Shown here in pieces: positions 47,446 through 56,374 of a stretch of 64,000 nucleotides of DNA. Each line of letters opens with the position of its first letter. The stretch's first letter is position 1. The notes beneath the pieces are model-generated. The model searched no databases. It was not told the origin of the DNA and saw only the letters and a program-made list of their open reading frames with translations. The stretch comes from Pelagibacterium xiamenense (GTDB taxonomy: Bacteria > Pseudomonadota > Alphaproteobacteria > Rhizobiales > Devosiaceae). The translations under genes were made by a program, and so were the position numbers. The stretch is from the NCBI RefSeq assembly GCF_021166475.1, contig NZ_JAJOYS010000003.1, positions 124,001 through 188,000 of the forward strand, written 5' to 3'.

Positions 47446-47544
47446 ATGCTCACCTTCGTCAAAGACTTCATGGCCCTTGTTTCCCTGACCGCCTTCGGCG
47501 GCACGACGATCTTCTACCTGGACATCCTCACCCACCTCTCGTGA
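47446..47544 (+). CDS. 32-aa hydrophobic microprotein before dnaE
   Basis: ATG at 47446 opens a 32-residue frame (MLTFVKDFMALV...ILTHLS) with one hydrophobic or amphipathic helix. GGAGG at 47436-47440 is 5 bases upstream, an excellent ribosome-binding site. Small proteins with this kind of FVKDFxALVS start occur in Rhizobiales, in my recollection, but none has a known function. It lies 84 bases before dnaE on the same strand. Confidence 0.6.
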   Translation: MLTFVKDFMALVSLTAFGGTTIFYLDILTHLS

Positions 47545-47628
47545 GGGCACTGCTTGTGAATTGGCCGGACCCGTGGTTGGCGCGGCGGGTCCGGCATGGC
47601 ACAAGAGACTCAAGTCAAGGAGCCGTCC

Positions 47629-50600
47629 ATGTCCGGTCCGGGGTTCGTCCATCTTCACGTACATTCCGCGTTTTCCCTTCTCGAGGGTGCGCTTCCGCTT
47701 GCTGCCATTCTCGACATGGCAGCCAGGGACGAACAGCCCGCCATCGGCATCGCCGATACCAACAACCTCTTCGGCGCGCTCGAATTCTCGGAAAAGGCCT
47801 CGGGCAAGGGCATTCAGCCCATTATCGGCTGCGAATTGGCCCTCGACTTCGGTACCGATGAGGACAAGCCCAACGACCGCGTCAATCTGGGCAAGGGCAG
47901 CGTCGTCCTGATCGCCGCGACCGAAACGGGCTTTGCCAATCTCTCGACCATCGTCAGCCGCGCCTATCTCGAAGGCGTGGACAACAAGGTCGCTGCTGAT
48001 ATCGCGTGGTTCGACGGCGGGCACGCCGAGGGCATCATCTGCCTGACCGGCGGGCCGGAGGGCGCGATTGATCCCTTCCTTGCCGCGGGGCTCGACGCTC
48101 AGGCCGAAGCGCGCCTTGAAAGGCTTGCCCAAACATTTGGCGATAGGCTCTACGTCGAGATCCAGCGCCACGACCGCCCGCTCGAAAACGGCGTCGAACC
48201 ACGCCTGATCGAGCTGGCCTACCGCCATGGCTGGCCGTTGGTCGCGACCAACGAGCCATATTTCCCAAAAAGGGACGATTTCGATTCCCACGACGCGCTG
48301 CTTGCCATCGCGTCGGGATCGGTTGTCGCCCAGACCGAGCGCCGGCGACTTTCGGATCAGCACTATTTCAAGACTCGCGAAGAGATGCTCGCGCTCTTTT
48401 CGGATCTGCCGGAGGCGGTCGAAAACACCGTCGAGATCGCAAAGCGGGTCAATTTCCGCCCCCACACGCTCGACCCCATCCTGCCGCGCTTTGCCGCCGC
48501 GTCCGATATGGACGAAGCCGATGCTGTGGCCGCGGAGGGCGAAGAGCTCGCGCGCCAGGCCCGCGAAGGCCTCAGGATGCGCATCAGGGACTTCGGCATG
48601 GCCGAGGACCGCACCCAGGCCGAATACGAAGAGCGCCTCGAGTTCGAGTTGAAAGTTATCCGGGACATGAAGTTCCCCGGCTACTTTCTTATCGTTGCGG
48701 ACTTCATCAAATGGGCCAAGGCCCACGATATCCCGGTCGGTCCCGGGCGCGGTTCGGGTGCCGGTTCGCTCGTTGCCTACGCGCTCACCATCACGAACCT
48801 CGATCCGCTGCGCTACAACCTCCTCTTCGAACGCTTCCTCAATCCCGAGCGTGTGTCGATGCCGGACTTCGACATCGACTTTTGCCAGGAGCGCCGCGAA
48901 GAGGTCATCCGCTATGTACAGGGCAAATACGGGTCCGATCAGGTCGCCCAGATTATCACCTTCGGAACACTGCAGCCGCGCGCCGCGCTGCGCGACGTGG
49001 GCCGTGTGCTGCAGATGCCCTACGGGCAGGTCGACCGGATCTGCAAGCTCGTACCCAACAATCCCGCCAATCCGGTGACGCTGGCACAGGCCATCGATGA
49101 CGAACCGCGTCTGCAGATGATGCGCGACGAAGACGAGACCGTCGCCGAACTCCTGCGCATCGCCGGCAAGCTTGAAGGCCTCTTCCGCCACGCCTCGACC
49201 CACGCCGCCGGTATCGTGATCGGCGACCGTCCGCTGCACGAATTGCTGCCGCTCTACCGCGATCCGCGCTCGGACATGCCGGTCACTCAATACAATCTCA
49301 AATGGGTGGAACCCGCCGGGCTCGTCAAATTCGACTTTCTGGGTCTAAAGACGCTCACGACGATCCGCTACGCCGTCGATATGATCAAGGAGGCGGGGAC
49401 CGAACTCGATATCGACGCCATCCCGCTCGAGGACGCACCTACCTACAAGCTCTATGCCGACGGCGACACCTACGGCATCTTCCAGTTTGAAAGTCCGGGC
49501 ATGCGGCGCGCGCTGGTCGAGCTGAAGCCCGACCGTATCGAAGACCTGATCGCCATGAATGCGCTCTATCGGCCCGGTCCGATGGACAACATCCCGAGCT
49601 TCATCAACCGTAAGCACGGCACCGAAAAGGTCGATTACCCCCACGAGACGCTTTCGGCCGTGCTCGATGAGACCTACGGCATCATCGTCTATCAGGAACA
49701 GGTGATGCAGATCGCCCAGCTCCTTTCGGGCTATTCGCTCGGCGAAGCCGATATGTTGCGCCGTGCCATGGGCAAGAAAATCAAGGCGGAGATGGACAAG
49801 CAACGCGTCCGCTTCCGCGATGGCGCCGTCAAGAACGGACTTTCCGAGGCGCTCGCCGACAATATCTTCGACCTTTTGGCCAAATTCGCCAATTACGGCT
49901 TCAACAAGAGCCACGCTGCCGCCTACGCCTGGGTATCCTACCAGACGGCATACCTGAAGACGCATTACCCCGAGCAATTCTACGCCGCGTCGATGACGCT
50001 CGACATGGCGCAGACCGACAAGCTTTCGGACTTCCGCCGTGAGGCCCAGAAAAAGGGCATCGAAGTCGTGCCGCCCTGCGTCAACCGTTCGGAAGTCAAC
50101 TTTTCGGTGCGCGACGGCCGCATTCACTATTCGCTGTGCGCTGTCAAAGGCGTCGGCCGGCAGGTAGCCGAGCACATCGTGGACGTGCGCGGCGATAGAC
50201 CGTTTGCCGATCTTGCCGATTTCGCGCGCCGCATCGATCCCAAGATCATCAACAAGCGTACGCTCGAAACCCTGATCAACGCGGGCGCCTTCGACCAGAT
50301 CACCAAACGCCGCGAACAGATCGTCGCCGTCGCCGACACCATCATCAGCATGGCACAGCGCGAGACGTCGGGTCGGGCCGATGGTATCGAGGATATGTTC
50401 GCTTCGAGCCAGCCCGAGCCCATCCGGCTGCCTGAGAACGTCGAGCCCTGGACGCTGACCGAGCGCCTGGCCCGCGAGCACGCCGCAATCGGCTTCTATC
50501 TCTCGGCTCACCCGCTCGACGATTATGTCGAACTCTTCGACCGCCTGCGTGTCCAGCAATGGTCACAGTTCGAGCGTGCCGCACGCGACGGTGCCGTCGC

Positions 50601-51075
50601 CGGGCGCCTGGCCGGCACGCTCGTCTCCCGCCAGGACCGCAAGACCCGCAAGGGTTCGACCATGGCGATCATGATTTTCTCGGACCCGAGTGGATCGTAC
50701 GAATGCATCGCCTTTTCCGAGCAGATCAGCGACTACGCGCATCTTCTCGAACCCGGCAAATCCCTCGTCCTGGAGGTCGGTGCCGAATCCCGGCCAGACG
50801 GGGTGCGCCTGCGGATGCTCAAGGCCGAGCCCATCGACGGTTCGGTCGAAAAGCTCGGCCGGCGGCTCACCATCTTTGCTGGCAGCGAAAAGTGCCTTGC
50901 GCCCATCAAGACCCAGCTCCAGCCGGGCGGAGAGGGGGTCGTGAGCCTGATCCTGATCCGCGATGCGGGCGCCCGCGAGTTCGAAATCGAGCTTCCGGGG
51001 CAGTTCCGCCTGACCCCGCAGCTAGCCGGCGGGCTCAAGGCCATCAACGGCGTCATTGACGTGCGGCTTAACTGA
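47629..51075 (+). CDS. dnaE: DNA polymerase III subunit alpha
   Basis: This is the replicative polymerase catalytic subunit, 1148 aa from the ATG at 47629. Domains in order are PHP (HLHVHSAFSLLEGA at the N-terminus), the C-family polymerase palm with the catalytic PDFDIDF motif near 415, thumb and fingers, a helix-hairpin-helix region near 870-910 and an OB fold near 990-1060. AAGGAG 6 bases before 47629 favours it over the ATG at 47596. It is complete, with no intein. This is DnaE1, not the DnaE2 mutagenesis form, which is shorter. Confidence 0.95.
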   Translation: MSGPGFVHLHVHSAFSLLEGALPLAAILDMAARDEQPAIGIADTNNLFGALEFSEKASGKGIQPIIGCELALDFGTDEDKPNDRVNLGKGSVVLIAATETGFANLSTIVSRAYLEGVDNKVAADIAWFDGGHAEGIICLTGGPEGAIDPFLAAGLDAQAEARLERLAQTFGDRLYVEIQRHDRPLENGVEPRLIELAYRHGWPLVATNEPYFPKRDDFDSHDALLAIASGSVVAQTERRRLSDQHYFKTREEMLALFSDLPEAVENTVEIAKRVNFRPHTLDPILPRFAAASDMDEADAVAAEGEELARQAREGLRMRIRDFGMAEDRTQAEYEERLEFELKVIRDMKFPGYFLIVADFIKWAKAHDIPVGPGRGSGAGSLVAYALTITNLDPLRYNLLFERFLNPERVSMPDFDIDFCQERREEVIRYVQGKYGSDQVAQIITFGTLQPRAALRDVGRVLQMPYGQVDRICKLVPNNPANPVTLAQAIDDEPRLQMMRDEDETVAELLRIAGKLEGLFRHASTHAAGIVIGDRPLHELLPLYRDPRSDMPVTQYNLKWVEPAGLVKFDFLGLKTLTTIRYAVDMIKEAGTELDIDAIPLEDAPTYKLYADGDTYGIFQFESPGMRRALVELKPDRIEDLIAMNALYRPGPMDNIPSFINRKHGTEKVDYPHETLSAVLDETYGIIVYQEQVMQIAQLLSGYSLGEADMLRRAMGKKIKAEMDKQRVRFRDGAVKNGLSEALADNIFDLLAKFANYGFNKSHAAAYAWVSYQTAYLKTHYPEQFYAASMTLDMAQTDKLSDFRREAQKKGIEVVPPCVNRSEVNFSVRDGRIHYSLCAVKGVGRQVAEHIVDVRGDRPFADLADFARRIDPKIINKRTLETLINAGAFDQITKRREQIVAVADTIISMAQRETSGRADGIEDMFASSQPEPIRLPENVEPWTLTERLAREHAAIGFYLSAHPLDDYVELFDRLRVQQWSQFERAARDGAVAGRLAGTLVSRQDRKTRKGSTMAIMIFSDPSGSYECIAFSEQISDYAHLLEPGKSLVLEVGAESRPDGVRLRMLKAEPIDGSVEKLGRRLTIFAGSEKCLAPIKTQLQPGGEGVVSLILIRDAGAREFEIELPGQFRLTPQLAGGLKAINGVIDVRLN

Positions 51076-51089
51076 CACCATATCTTGGC

Positions 51090-51117
51090 TTGCCAAGGCT
51101 GGGCCCCTGCGTTATAG
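51090..51117 (+). promoter_or_regulatory. candidate rpsB promoter overlapping a palindrome
   Basis: TTGCCA (51090-51095), a 16-base spacer and TTATAG (51112-51117) form a plausible sigma-70 promoter about 185 bases before rpsB. The -35 box overlaps the palindrome CTTGGC-TT-GCCAAG (51084-51097), which could be an operator. The long transcribed leader this implies contains the branched structure before rpsB. Confidence 0.45.
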
Positions 51118-51235
51118 CCCGGCTCGTCTAAATCCACATGCAAAGGCTGGTTCTGGGCTCTGGAGTGTTTCCAGAAGACGTGGTCAACACAACTTCGTTT
51201 TGGAAACGCGACACTATCAGGAGCGACAGCGCCAT

Positions 51236-51285
51236 ACCGGTGGCGGGTTTTCCCGCTGCACATCCTTTGCAGAGGCATAACCGGT
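51236..51285 (+). promoter_or_regulatory. three-way-junction leader structure before rpsB
   Basis: An outer stem ACCGGT (51236-51241) pairs with ACCGGT (51280-51285). It encloses two stem-loops: GCGGG-TTTT-CCCGC (51243-51256) and TGCA (51257-51260) with TGCA (51268/69-51272 region). The rpsB ribosome-binding site AAGGAG (51288-51293) starts two bases after the outer stem. In E. coli, ribosomal protein S2 represses rpsB through its leader; this structure is a candidate for the same role, by inference. Confidence 0.5.
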
Positions 51286-51302
51286 TAAGGAGACCACCAG
51301 AT

Positions 51303-52115
51303 ATGGCTTTGCCAGATTTTTCCATGCGCCAGTTGCTCGAGGCCGGCGTTCACTTCGGCCACCAGAAGCACCGCTGGAACCCCAAGATGGAACGCTTTAT
51401 CTTCGGCGTTCGCAACGACATTCACATCATCGACCTGAGCCAGACCGTCCCGGCGCTTTACCGTGCGCTGCAGCTCGTGAGCGACACGGTAGCCGATGGC
51501 GGCCGCGTTCTTTTCGTGGGCACCAAGCGCCAGGCCGCGCCCCTCGTCGCCGAAGCTGCGCGTCAGTCTGCGCAGTACTTCGTCAACTCGCGTTGGCTTG
51601 GCGGCATGCTGACCAACTGGCAGACGATTTCCCACTCTATCGCCCGCCTGCGCGAACTCGAAGCGCTCCAGGCCGAAGGCGCCCAGGGCCTCACCAAGCG
51701 TGAACGCCTCCAGCGCAGCCGCGAGCAGGAACGCCTCGAACGCGACCTCGGCGGCATCAAGGACATGGGCAATGTCCCGAACCTCCTGTTCGTGATCGAC
51801 ACGAATAAAGAAGCCAACGCGATCAAGGAAGCCCGCCGGCTCGGCATTCCGGTCGTCGCTATCGTCGACACCAACTGCGATCCGGATCTCGTCGACTACC
51901 CGATCCCGGGTAACGACGACGCCGCCCGCGCGCTCGAGCTTTACTGCTCGCTCGTGTCCAAGGCTGCGATCGACGGCATTTCGCGCTCGTCCGCCGCGCT
52001 CGGCACCGACCTCGGCGCGTCCTCCGAAGTGATCGAAGAGCCTGCGCTCGAAGCGCCCGCCGAGGAGCCTGCTGCCGAAGAGCAGCCCGCGACCGAGCAG
52101 ACCGCGCAGGCCTAA
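51303..52115 (+). CDS. rpsB: 30S ribosomal protein S2
   Basis: This 270-aa protein binds the small subunit head-body junction. The family N-terminus [20 protein letters not shown] and blocks [11 protein letters not shown] and [20 protein letters not shown] are intact. The last ~35 residues are an acidic Ala/Glu/Pro tail absent from E. coli S2. The ATG at 51303 is 9 bases after AAGGAG. It starts the rpsB-tsf-pyrH-frr series, an order conserved across bacteria. Confidence 0.97.
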   Translation: MALPDFSMRQLLEAGVHFGHQKHRWNPKMERFIFGVRNDIHIIDLSQTVPALYRALQLVSDTVADGGRVLFVGTKRQAAPLVAEAARQSAQYFVNSRWLGGMLTNWQTISHSIARLRELEALQAEGAQGLTKRERLQRSREQERLERDLGGIKDMGNVPNLLFVIDTNKEANAIKEARRLGIPVVAIVDTNCDPDLVDYPIPGNDDAARALELYCSLVSKAAIDGISRSSAALGTDLGASSEVIEEPALEAPAEEPAAEEQPATEQTAQA

Positions 52116-52137
52116 AGCGCAATAAACACGAAAATGC

Positions 52138-52165
52138 GCCGGGCTCCGTTTCCAGCGAGCCCGGC
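52138..52165 (+). terminator. hairpin between rpsB and tsf
   Basis: A perfect 9-bp stem GCCGGGCTC (52138-52146) with GAGCCCGGC (52157-52165) and a 10-base loop lies in the rpsB-tsf gap without a T-run. It may be an attenuator or an RNA-stability element that lets rpsB be made in excess of tsf. Confidence 0.45.
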
Positions 52166-52279
52166 TGCGCATCCGCCCGCACAAAACTGTCATATGCGTG
52201 CGTGATAAGCGCGATGGATCAGGATCATCGGTCCCGACCGGCGTTGCCGCGGGCCGATGCGCTTACAAGAGGTGACGAG

Positions 52280-53206
52280 ATGTCGATTAGTGCTGCAGAC
52301 GTGAAACAGCTCCGCGAAATGACCGGCGTGGGCATGATGGACTGCAAGAAGGCCCTGGCCGAAACCAATGGCGATATCGAAGCCGCCGTGGACTGGCTGC
52401 GGACCAAGGGGCTGGCCAAGGCTGCCAAGAAGGCTGACCGCGTTGCCGCTGAAGGACTCGTCGGCATCGCGACCGACGGCAACCGCGCCGCGATCGTCGA
52501 GATCAATTCGGAAACTGATTTCGTGGCCCGCAACGAGCAGTTCCAGTCGATTGTCCGCAATGCCGCCAAGCTCGCCCTCGATGTAAACGGCGACGTTGCC
52601 GCGCTTGCCGAGGCGGAATACCCCGACAGCGGCCGTACCCTTTCGGGCGAGCTGACCGAAGCGATCGCAAAGATTGGCGAAAACATGACCCTGCGCCGTG
52701 CCGCCATGCTCGAAGTCGGCGAAGGCGTTATCGGCAGCTATGTGCACTCCGCGATTGCCGACGGCCTCGGTCGCATCGGCGTTCTGGTCGGACTTGAGTC
52801 TGCTGGTGACAAGGCCAAGCTCGAGGCGCTCGGAAAGCAGGTCGCGATGCACATCGCCGCCACCAAGCCGCTCTCGCTCTCGGCCGACGACCTCGATCCC
52901 GAAGCCGTCGAGCGTGAACGCGCCGTGTTCAGCGAGCAAGCCAAAGCATCGGGCAAGCCCGACAACATCGTCGAAAAGATGGTCGAAGGCCGGATCCGCA
53001 AGTACTATGAGGAAGTCACGCTTCTGGCCCAGACCTTCGTCATCGACGGCGAAAATTCGGTCGAAAAGGCCGTGAAGAATGCCGAAAGCGATGTTGGTGC
53101 GCCGATCAAGGTCACCGGCTTCGTCCTGTACTCGCTCGGCGAGGGTGTTGAAAAGCAGGAATCTGACTTCGCTGCCGAGGTTGCCGCCGCTGCCGGCACC
53201 GCGTAA
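52280..53206 (+). CDS. tsf: elongation factor Ts
   Basis: This 308-aa factor exchanges GDP for GTP on EF-Tu. The N-terminal UBA-like domain with [19 protein letters not shown] and the two core subdomains ([26 protein letters not shown] near the end) are complete. The ATG at 52280 has a GAGGTGA site upstream; the frame extends to 52202 without resemblance. It follows rpsB. Confidence 0.97.
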   Translation: MSISAADVKQLREMTGVGMMDCKKALAETNGDIEAAVDWLRTKGLAKAAKKADRVAAEGLVGIATDGNRAAIVEINSETDFVARNEQFQSIVRNAAKLALDVNGDVAALAEAEYPDSGRTLSGELTEAIAKIGENMTLRRAAMLEVGEGVIGSYVHSAIADGLGRIGVLVGLESAGDKAKLEALGKQVAMHIAATKPLSLSADDLDPEAVERERAVFSEQAKASGKPDNIVEKMVEGRIRKYYEEVTLLAQTFVIDGENSVEKAVKNAESDVGAPIKVTGFVLYSLGEGVEKQESDFAAEVAAAAGTA

Positions 53207-53250
53207 CGTGTCCCGCGAAATCCCGGGATTCGCTTAAGCGTAGGTGTTAC

Positions 53251-53268
53251 CGCGTCCCTCGGGACGCG
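53251..53268 (+). other. stable hairpin between tsf and pyrH
   Basis: CGCGTCC (53251-53257) pairs with GGACGCG (53262-53268) around a CTCG loop, a stem of very high GC. A second palindrome, GCGAAATCCCGGGATTCGC, lies at 53215-53233. Neither is followed by T-runs. They may be RNase processing or attenuation sites between the two translation units. Confidence 0.45.
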
Positions 53269-53342
53269 ATAGAGTAGAGGCATGAAGCGTGGTCCCCGAC
53301 GTCCGTCCGACAAACCATGCTTCGGGTAAACAGGGCAGGCAG

Positions 53343-54056
53343 ATGTCGAAACCCGGCTATTCCCGCGTGTTGCTCAAGGTCTCCGGTGAAGCCCTCACCG
53401 GAGATCAATCATATGGTATCGAGCCTGAGTTCCTCAACAAGGTCGCGCGCCAGATCGTCGATCTGACACGGCTGGGCGTGCAGGTCGCCATCGTGATCGG
53501 CGGCGGCAATATTTTTCGCGGCATGGCCGTCGCCGCCAAGGGCGGCGACCGTGTGATCGGCGACCATATGGGCATGCTGGGCACCGTCATCAATTCGCTC
53601 GCCCTGGGTGACGCAATCCGCAGGGCAGGGGGGCGGCCGCACGTGTTTTCGTCCGTTACCATGCCCTCCATCGCCGACACCTTCACCCAGCGCGCCGCCA
53701 TTGCGGCGCTCGAAGGCGGCGCGACGGTCATATGCGCGGGTGGTACGGGCAATCCGTTCTTCACCACCGATACCGCCGCTGCGCTCAAGGCGATCGAATT
53801 GCGCTGCGATGTGCTCCTCAAGGGCACCAAGGTCGACGGCGTCTATTCCGCCGATCCGATGAAGGATCCCAAGGCCGAACGCTTTGAAACGATTTCGCAC
53901 GAGGACGTCATTGCGCGTGACCTGCGGGTTATGGACACGGCGGCGTTTGCCCTTGCCCGGGATAACCGGTTACCGATAATCGTCTACGCACTGGAAACAA
54001 AAGAAGGCCTCGTCGGCGTGATCGAGGGCCGCGCGCCCAGCACACGCGTCGGCTAG
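53343..54056 (+). CDS. pyrH: UMP kinase
   Basis: This 237-aa hexameric amino-acid-kinase-fold enzyme phosphorylates UMP to UDP. The blocks RVLLKVSGEAL, GGGNIFRG, GDHMGMLGTVIN and GTGNPFFTTDTAA are all present. The ATG at 53343 follows a purine-rich site AGGGCAGG. It has the usual place between tsf and frr, tying pyrimidine supply to translation genes. Confidence 0.97.
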   Translation: MSKPGYSRVLLKVSGEALTGDQSYGIEPEFLNKVARQIVDLTRLGVQVAIVIGGGNIFRGMAVAAKGGDRVIGDHMGMLGTVINSLALGDAIRRAGGRPHVFSSVTMPSIADTFTQRAAIAALEGGATVICAGGTGNPFFTTDTAAALKAIELRCDVLLKGTKVDGVYSADPMKDPKAERFETISHEDVIARDLRVMDTAAFALARDNRLPIIVYALETKEGLVGVIEGRAPSTRVG

Positions 54057-54080
54057 AGGTCGAGAACACGGGGAGAAACA

Positions 54081-54641
54081 ATGTCTGACGCTTTTTCGCT
54101 CGAAAATCTCCGCACCCGGATGAACAAGTCCATCGACGCCATGAAGAACGATCTGGCCGGCTTGCGCACCGGGCGCGCCAGCGCGAGTTTGCTCGATCCG
54201 ATCCACGTTGACGCCTATGGCAGCGCGACGCCGCTCAGCCAACTCGCGACCGTCTCGGTGCCCGAGCCACGGATGCTTTCGGTGCAGGTCTGGGACCGCT
54301 CGATGGCCGGCGCCGTGGAAAAGGCGATCCGGGAGTCGGGCCTTGGCCTCAACCCGATCGCCGAAGGCGCCCTCATCCGTGTGCCGCTGCCCGAACTCAA
54401 TGAAGAGCGCCGCCGCGAATTGTCCAAAGTCGCCCACCAATATGCCGAACAGGCGCGCGTCGCCGTCCGGCATGTGCGCCGCGACGGCATGGACGTCTTG
54501 CGCAAGCTCGAAAAAGACGGCGAAATGAGTCAGGATGACGCGCGCGTCAATTCCGACAAGGTGCAGAAAGCCACCGATGATGCGATCGCAGAGATCGATG
54601 CATTGGTCGCCCATAAGGAACAGGAAATCATGCAGGTCTAG
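54081..54641 (+). CDS. frr: ribosome recycling factor
   Basis: This 186-aa L-shaped protein splits post-termination ribosomes with EF-G. The family blocks [31 protein letters not shown] and the C-terminal coiled-coil region with [21 protein letters not shown]-like sequence are intact. It starts 24 bases after pyrH with a GGGGAGA site. Confidence 0.97.
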   Translation: MSDAFSLENLRTRMNKSIDAMKNDLAGLRTGRASASLLDPIHVDAYGSATPLSQLATVSVPEPRMLSVQVWDRSMAGAVEKAIRESGLGLNPIAEGALIRVPLPELNEERRRELSKVAHQYAEQARVAVRHVRRDGMDVLRKLEKDGEMSQDDARVNSDKVQKATDDAIAEIDALVAHKEQEIMQV

Positions 54642-54676
54642 CCCAAGGCCTGCGGGCCGGACGGCCGGTCCGAATC

Positions 54677-55441
54677 GTGAGTGACATCATGTCGACCAAG
54701 CCGGCCGTTGCATCGGCCCCGCCAGCGCAGCAAACGCTCTCGGTCCCCCGCCACATCGGGGTGATCATGGACGGCAATGGCCGCTGGGCAAAATTGCGCG
54801 GCCTGAGGCGCACCGAGGGACACAAGGCTGGCGTCGAGGCGGTCCGGCGCATCGTCGAGCTTGCCTCTGCCTACGGTGTGTCCTGCCTCACGCTGTTCAG
54901 CTTCAGCTCCGAAAACTGGCGGCGGCCGCCCGAGGAAGTGAGCTTCATCTTCGGGCTCTTGCGCCGCTTTGTGGCGTCGGATTTGGATCGGCTGGCCCGG
55001 AACAACGTCAAGATCCGCATCATTGGCGACCGCGAAACGCTCGACAAGGAATTGCGCCGGATCATCGAAGAGGTCGAAGCCACGACCGCAGCCAATACCG
55101 GCCTCAACCTTGTCATCGCCTTCAATTACGGCGCGCAGGCCGAAATTGCGGCTGCGACCCGCGTGATCGCACAGAAGGTAGCCCAGGGCGCCCTCGCGGC
55201 CGATGATATAAACGAAACGACGATCGCCGAGCATTTGGGTACGCACGGCCTTCCCGATCCCGACCTTATCGTCCGTACCAGCGGCGAAATGCGTCTTTCA
55301 AATTTCTTGCTTTGGCAGTCTGCCTATGCCGAACTGGTGTTCGTGGAGGAAAACTGGCCCGATTTCGACGAATCGGTTTTCGTCCGGGTTCTGCAGACCT
55401 TCACGGAACGCGACAGGCGGTTTGGCGGTATCGGGACGTGA
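54677..55441 (+). CDS. uppS: isoprenyl transferase (undecaprenyl diphosphate synthase)
   Basis: This 254-aa cis-prenyltransferase makes undecaprenyl diphosphate, the lipid carrier for peptidoglycan and O-antigen. The catalytic Asp is in IMDGNGRWA; further conserved blocks are FSFSSENWRRP, FNYGAQAEI and DLIVRTSGEMRLSNFLLWQ. Starts at GTG 54677 and ATG 54689 are both possible, with no strong ribosome-binding site for either. The TGA overlaps the cdsA GTG by two bases. Confidence 0.96.
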   Translation: MSDIMSTKPAVASAPPAQQTLSVPRHIGVIMDGNGRWAKLRGLRRTEGHKAGVEAVRRIVELASAYGVSCLTLFSFSSENWRRPPEEVSFIFGLLRRFVASDLDRLARNNVKIRIIGDRETLDKELRRIIEEVEATTAANTGLNLVIAFNYGAQAEIAAATRVIAQKVAQGALAADDINETTIAEHLGTHGLPDPDLIVRTSGEMRLSNFLLWQSAYAELVFVEENWPDFDESVFVRVLQTFTERDRRFGGIGT

Positions 55442-56316
55442 CCGAAGAGAAAACGAACGCAAAATCGGTAGTAAACCGGCCCCTCTGGCCGTTCGGCCCC
55501 GACCTCCTACCCCGGCTCTTGTCCGCCGTCATCCTCATCCCGCTCACGGCGATTGCGCTGATCGCCGGTTGGCTCCCCTTCGCGCTCCTGGTCGCATTGG
55601 TCATGGCCGGTGCCTACCGTGAATGGGAGAGCATGATCTCGGGAGAACACAAGGGGTGGCCGGCTGCGCTCATTATGGGCCTCCTTGGGCTCGCTGCACT
55701 CGCCCATCCCATGAATGGCGCCTGGACCGGAACCATCATCATCGCCGTCGCGGTCATCGCCGGTATCCTCATCAAGGCGCCCAACAGGGGGTGGCGTATT
55801 GCGGGCATCGCCTATTTCGGGCTGATCACGATGGCTTTCCTCGCCATTCGCGGCAGTTCGGGCGCAGGGATATGGGCGGGGCTGTATCTCGTTTCGATCA
55901 CTTGGCTGACCGATTCTGGAGCCTATTTCGTCGGCCGAATCGTCGGCGGTACCAAGCTCTCTCCAGACGTCTCGCCCTCAAAGACCTGGTCGGGCGCGGC
56001 CGGTGGGCTCGTGAGCGGCACACTCGGCGGTTTGGTCATCTGGTTCATCGCCGGCTGGGCGCTCGGCGCACCGTCCCCTTTCATCATTGGCCTTCTCATC
56101 GCCGTTGTGGTCTCGATCGCGGGGCAGGCGGGTGATCTTGCCGAAAGTGCGATAAAGCGGCGCTTTGCTGTTAAGGACAGTGGGGATATCATTCCCGGGC
56201 ATGGCGGGCTTATGGACCGCATCGACAGCCTGACCATGGCTGCACTCGTTCTCTGGTGCATCGGGCTCGCCCATAGAGGGCTGGGAGCGGTGCCGCAGGG
56301 CATACTGTTCTGGTAA
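55438..56316 (+). CDS. cdsA: phosphatidate cytidylyltransferase
   Basis: This 292-aa multi-pass enzyme makes CDP-diacylglycerol from CTP and phosphatidic acid, the source of all phospholipids. About eight membrane helices are visible, and the signature KDSGDIIPGHGGLMDRIDSL near the C-terminus matches the family. The GTG start at 55438 overlaps uppS. No dxr gene follows, unlike in many proteobacteria; rseP comes next. Confidence 0.94.
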   Translation: MTEEKTNAKSVVNRPLWPFGPDLLPRLLSAVILIPLTAIALIAGWLPFALLVALVMAGAYREWESMISGEHKGWPAALIMGLLGLAALAHPMNGAWTGTIIIAVAVIAGILIKAPNRGWRIAGIAYFGLITMAFLAIRGSSGAGIWAGLYLVSITWLTDSGAYFVGRIVGGTKLSPDVSPSKTWSGAAGGLVSGTLGGLVIWFIAGWALGAPSPFIIGLLIAVVVSIAGQAGDLAESAIKRRFAVKDSGDIIPGHGGLMDRIDSLTMAALVLWCIGLAHRGLGAVPQGILFW

Positions 56317-56374
56317 AATAAGCGGCTCTTGCGTCCGGAAATGCCGGGCCTGTGCCAAAGGATGCCGAAAGACG

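Noticed and set aside
47431-49290. A 619-codon minus-strand frame opposite dnaE
   Set aside because: Antisense shadow of dnaE with Asp/Val/Arg-rich low-information sequence and no start signals.
53215-53233. Palindrome GCGAAATCCCGGGATTCGC as an intrinsic terminator after tsf
   Set aside because: It has almost no loop and no T-run, so it cannot act as a standard terminator.
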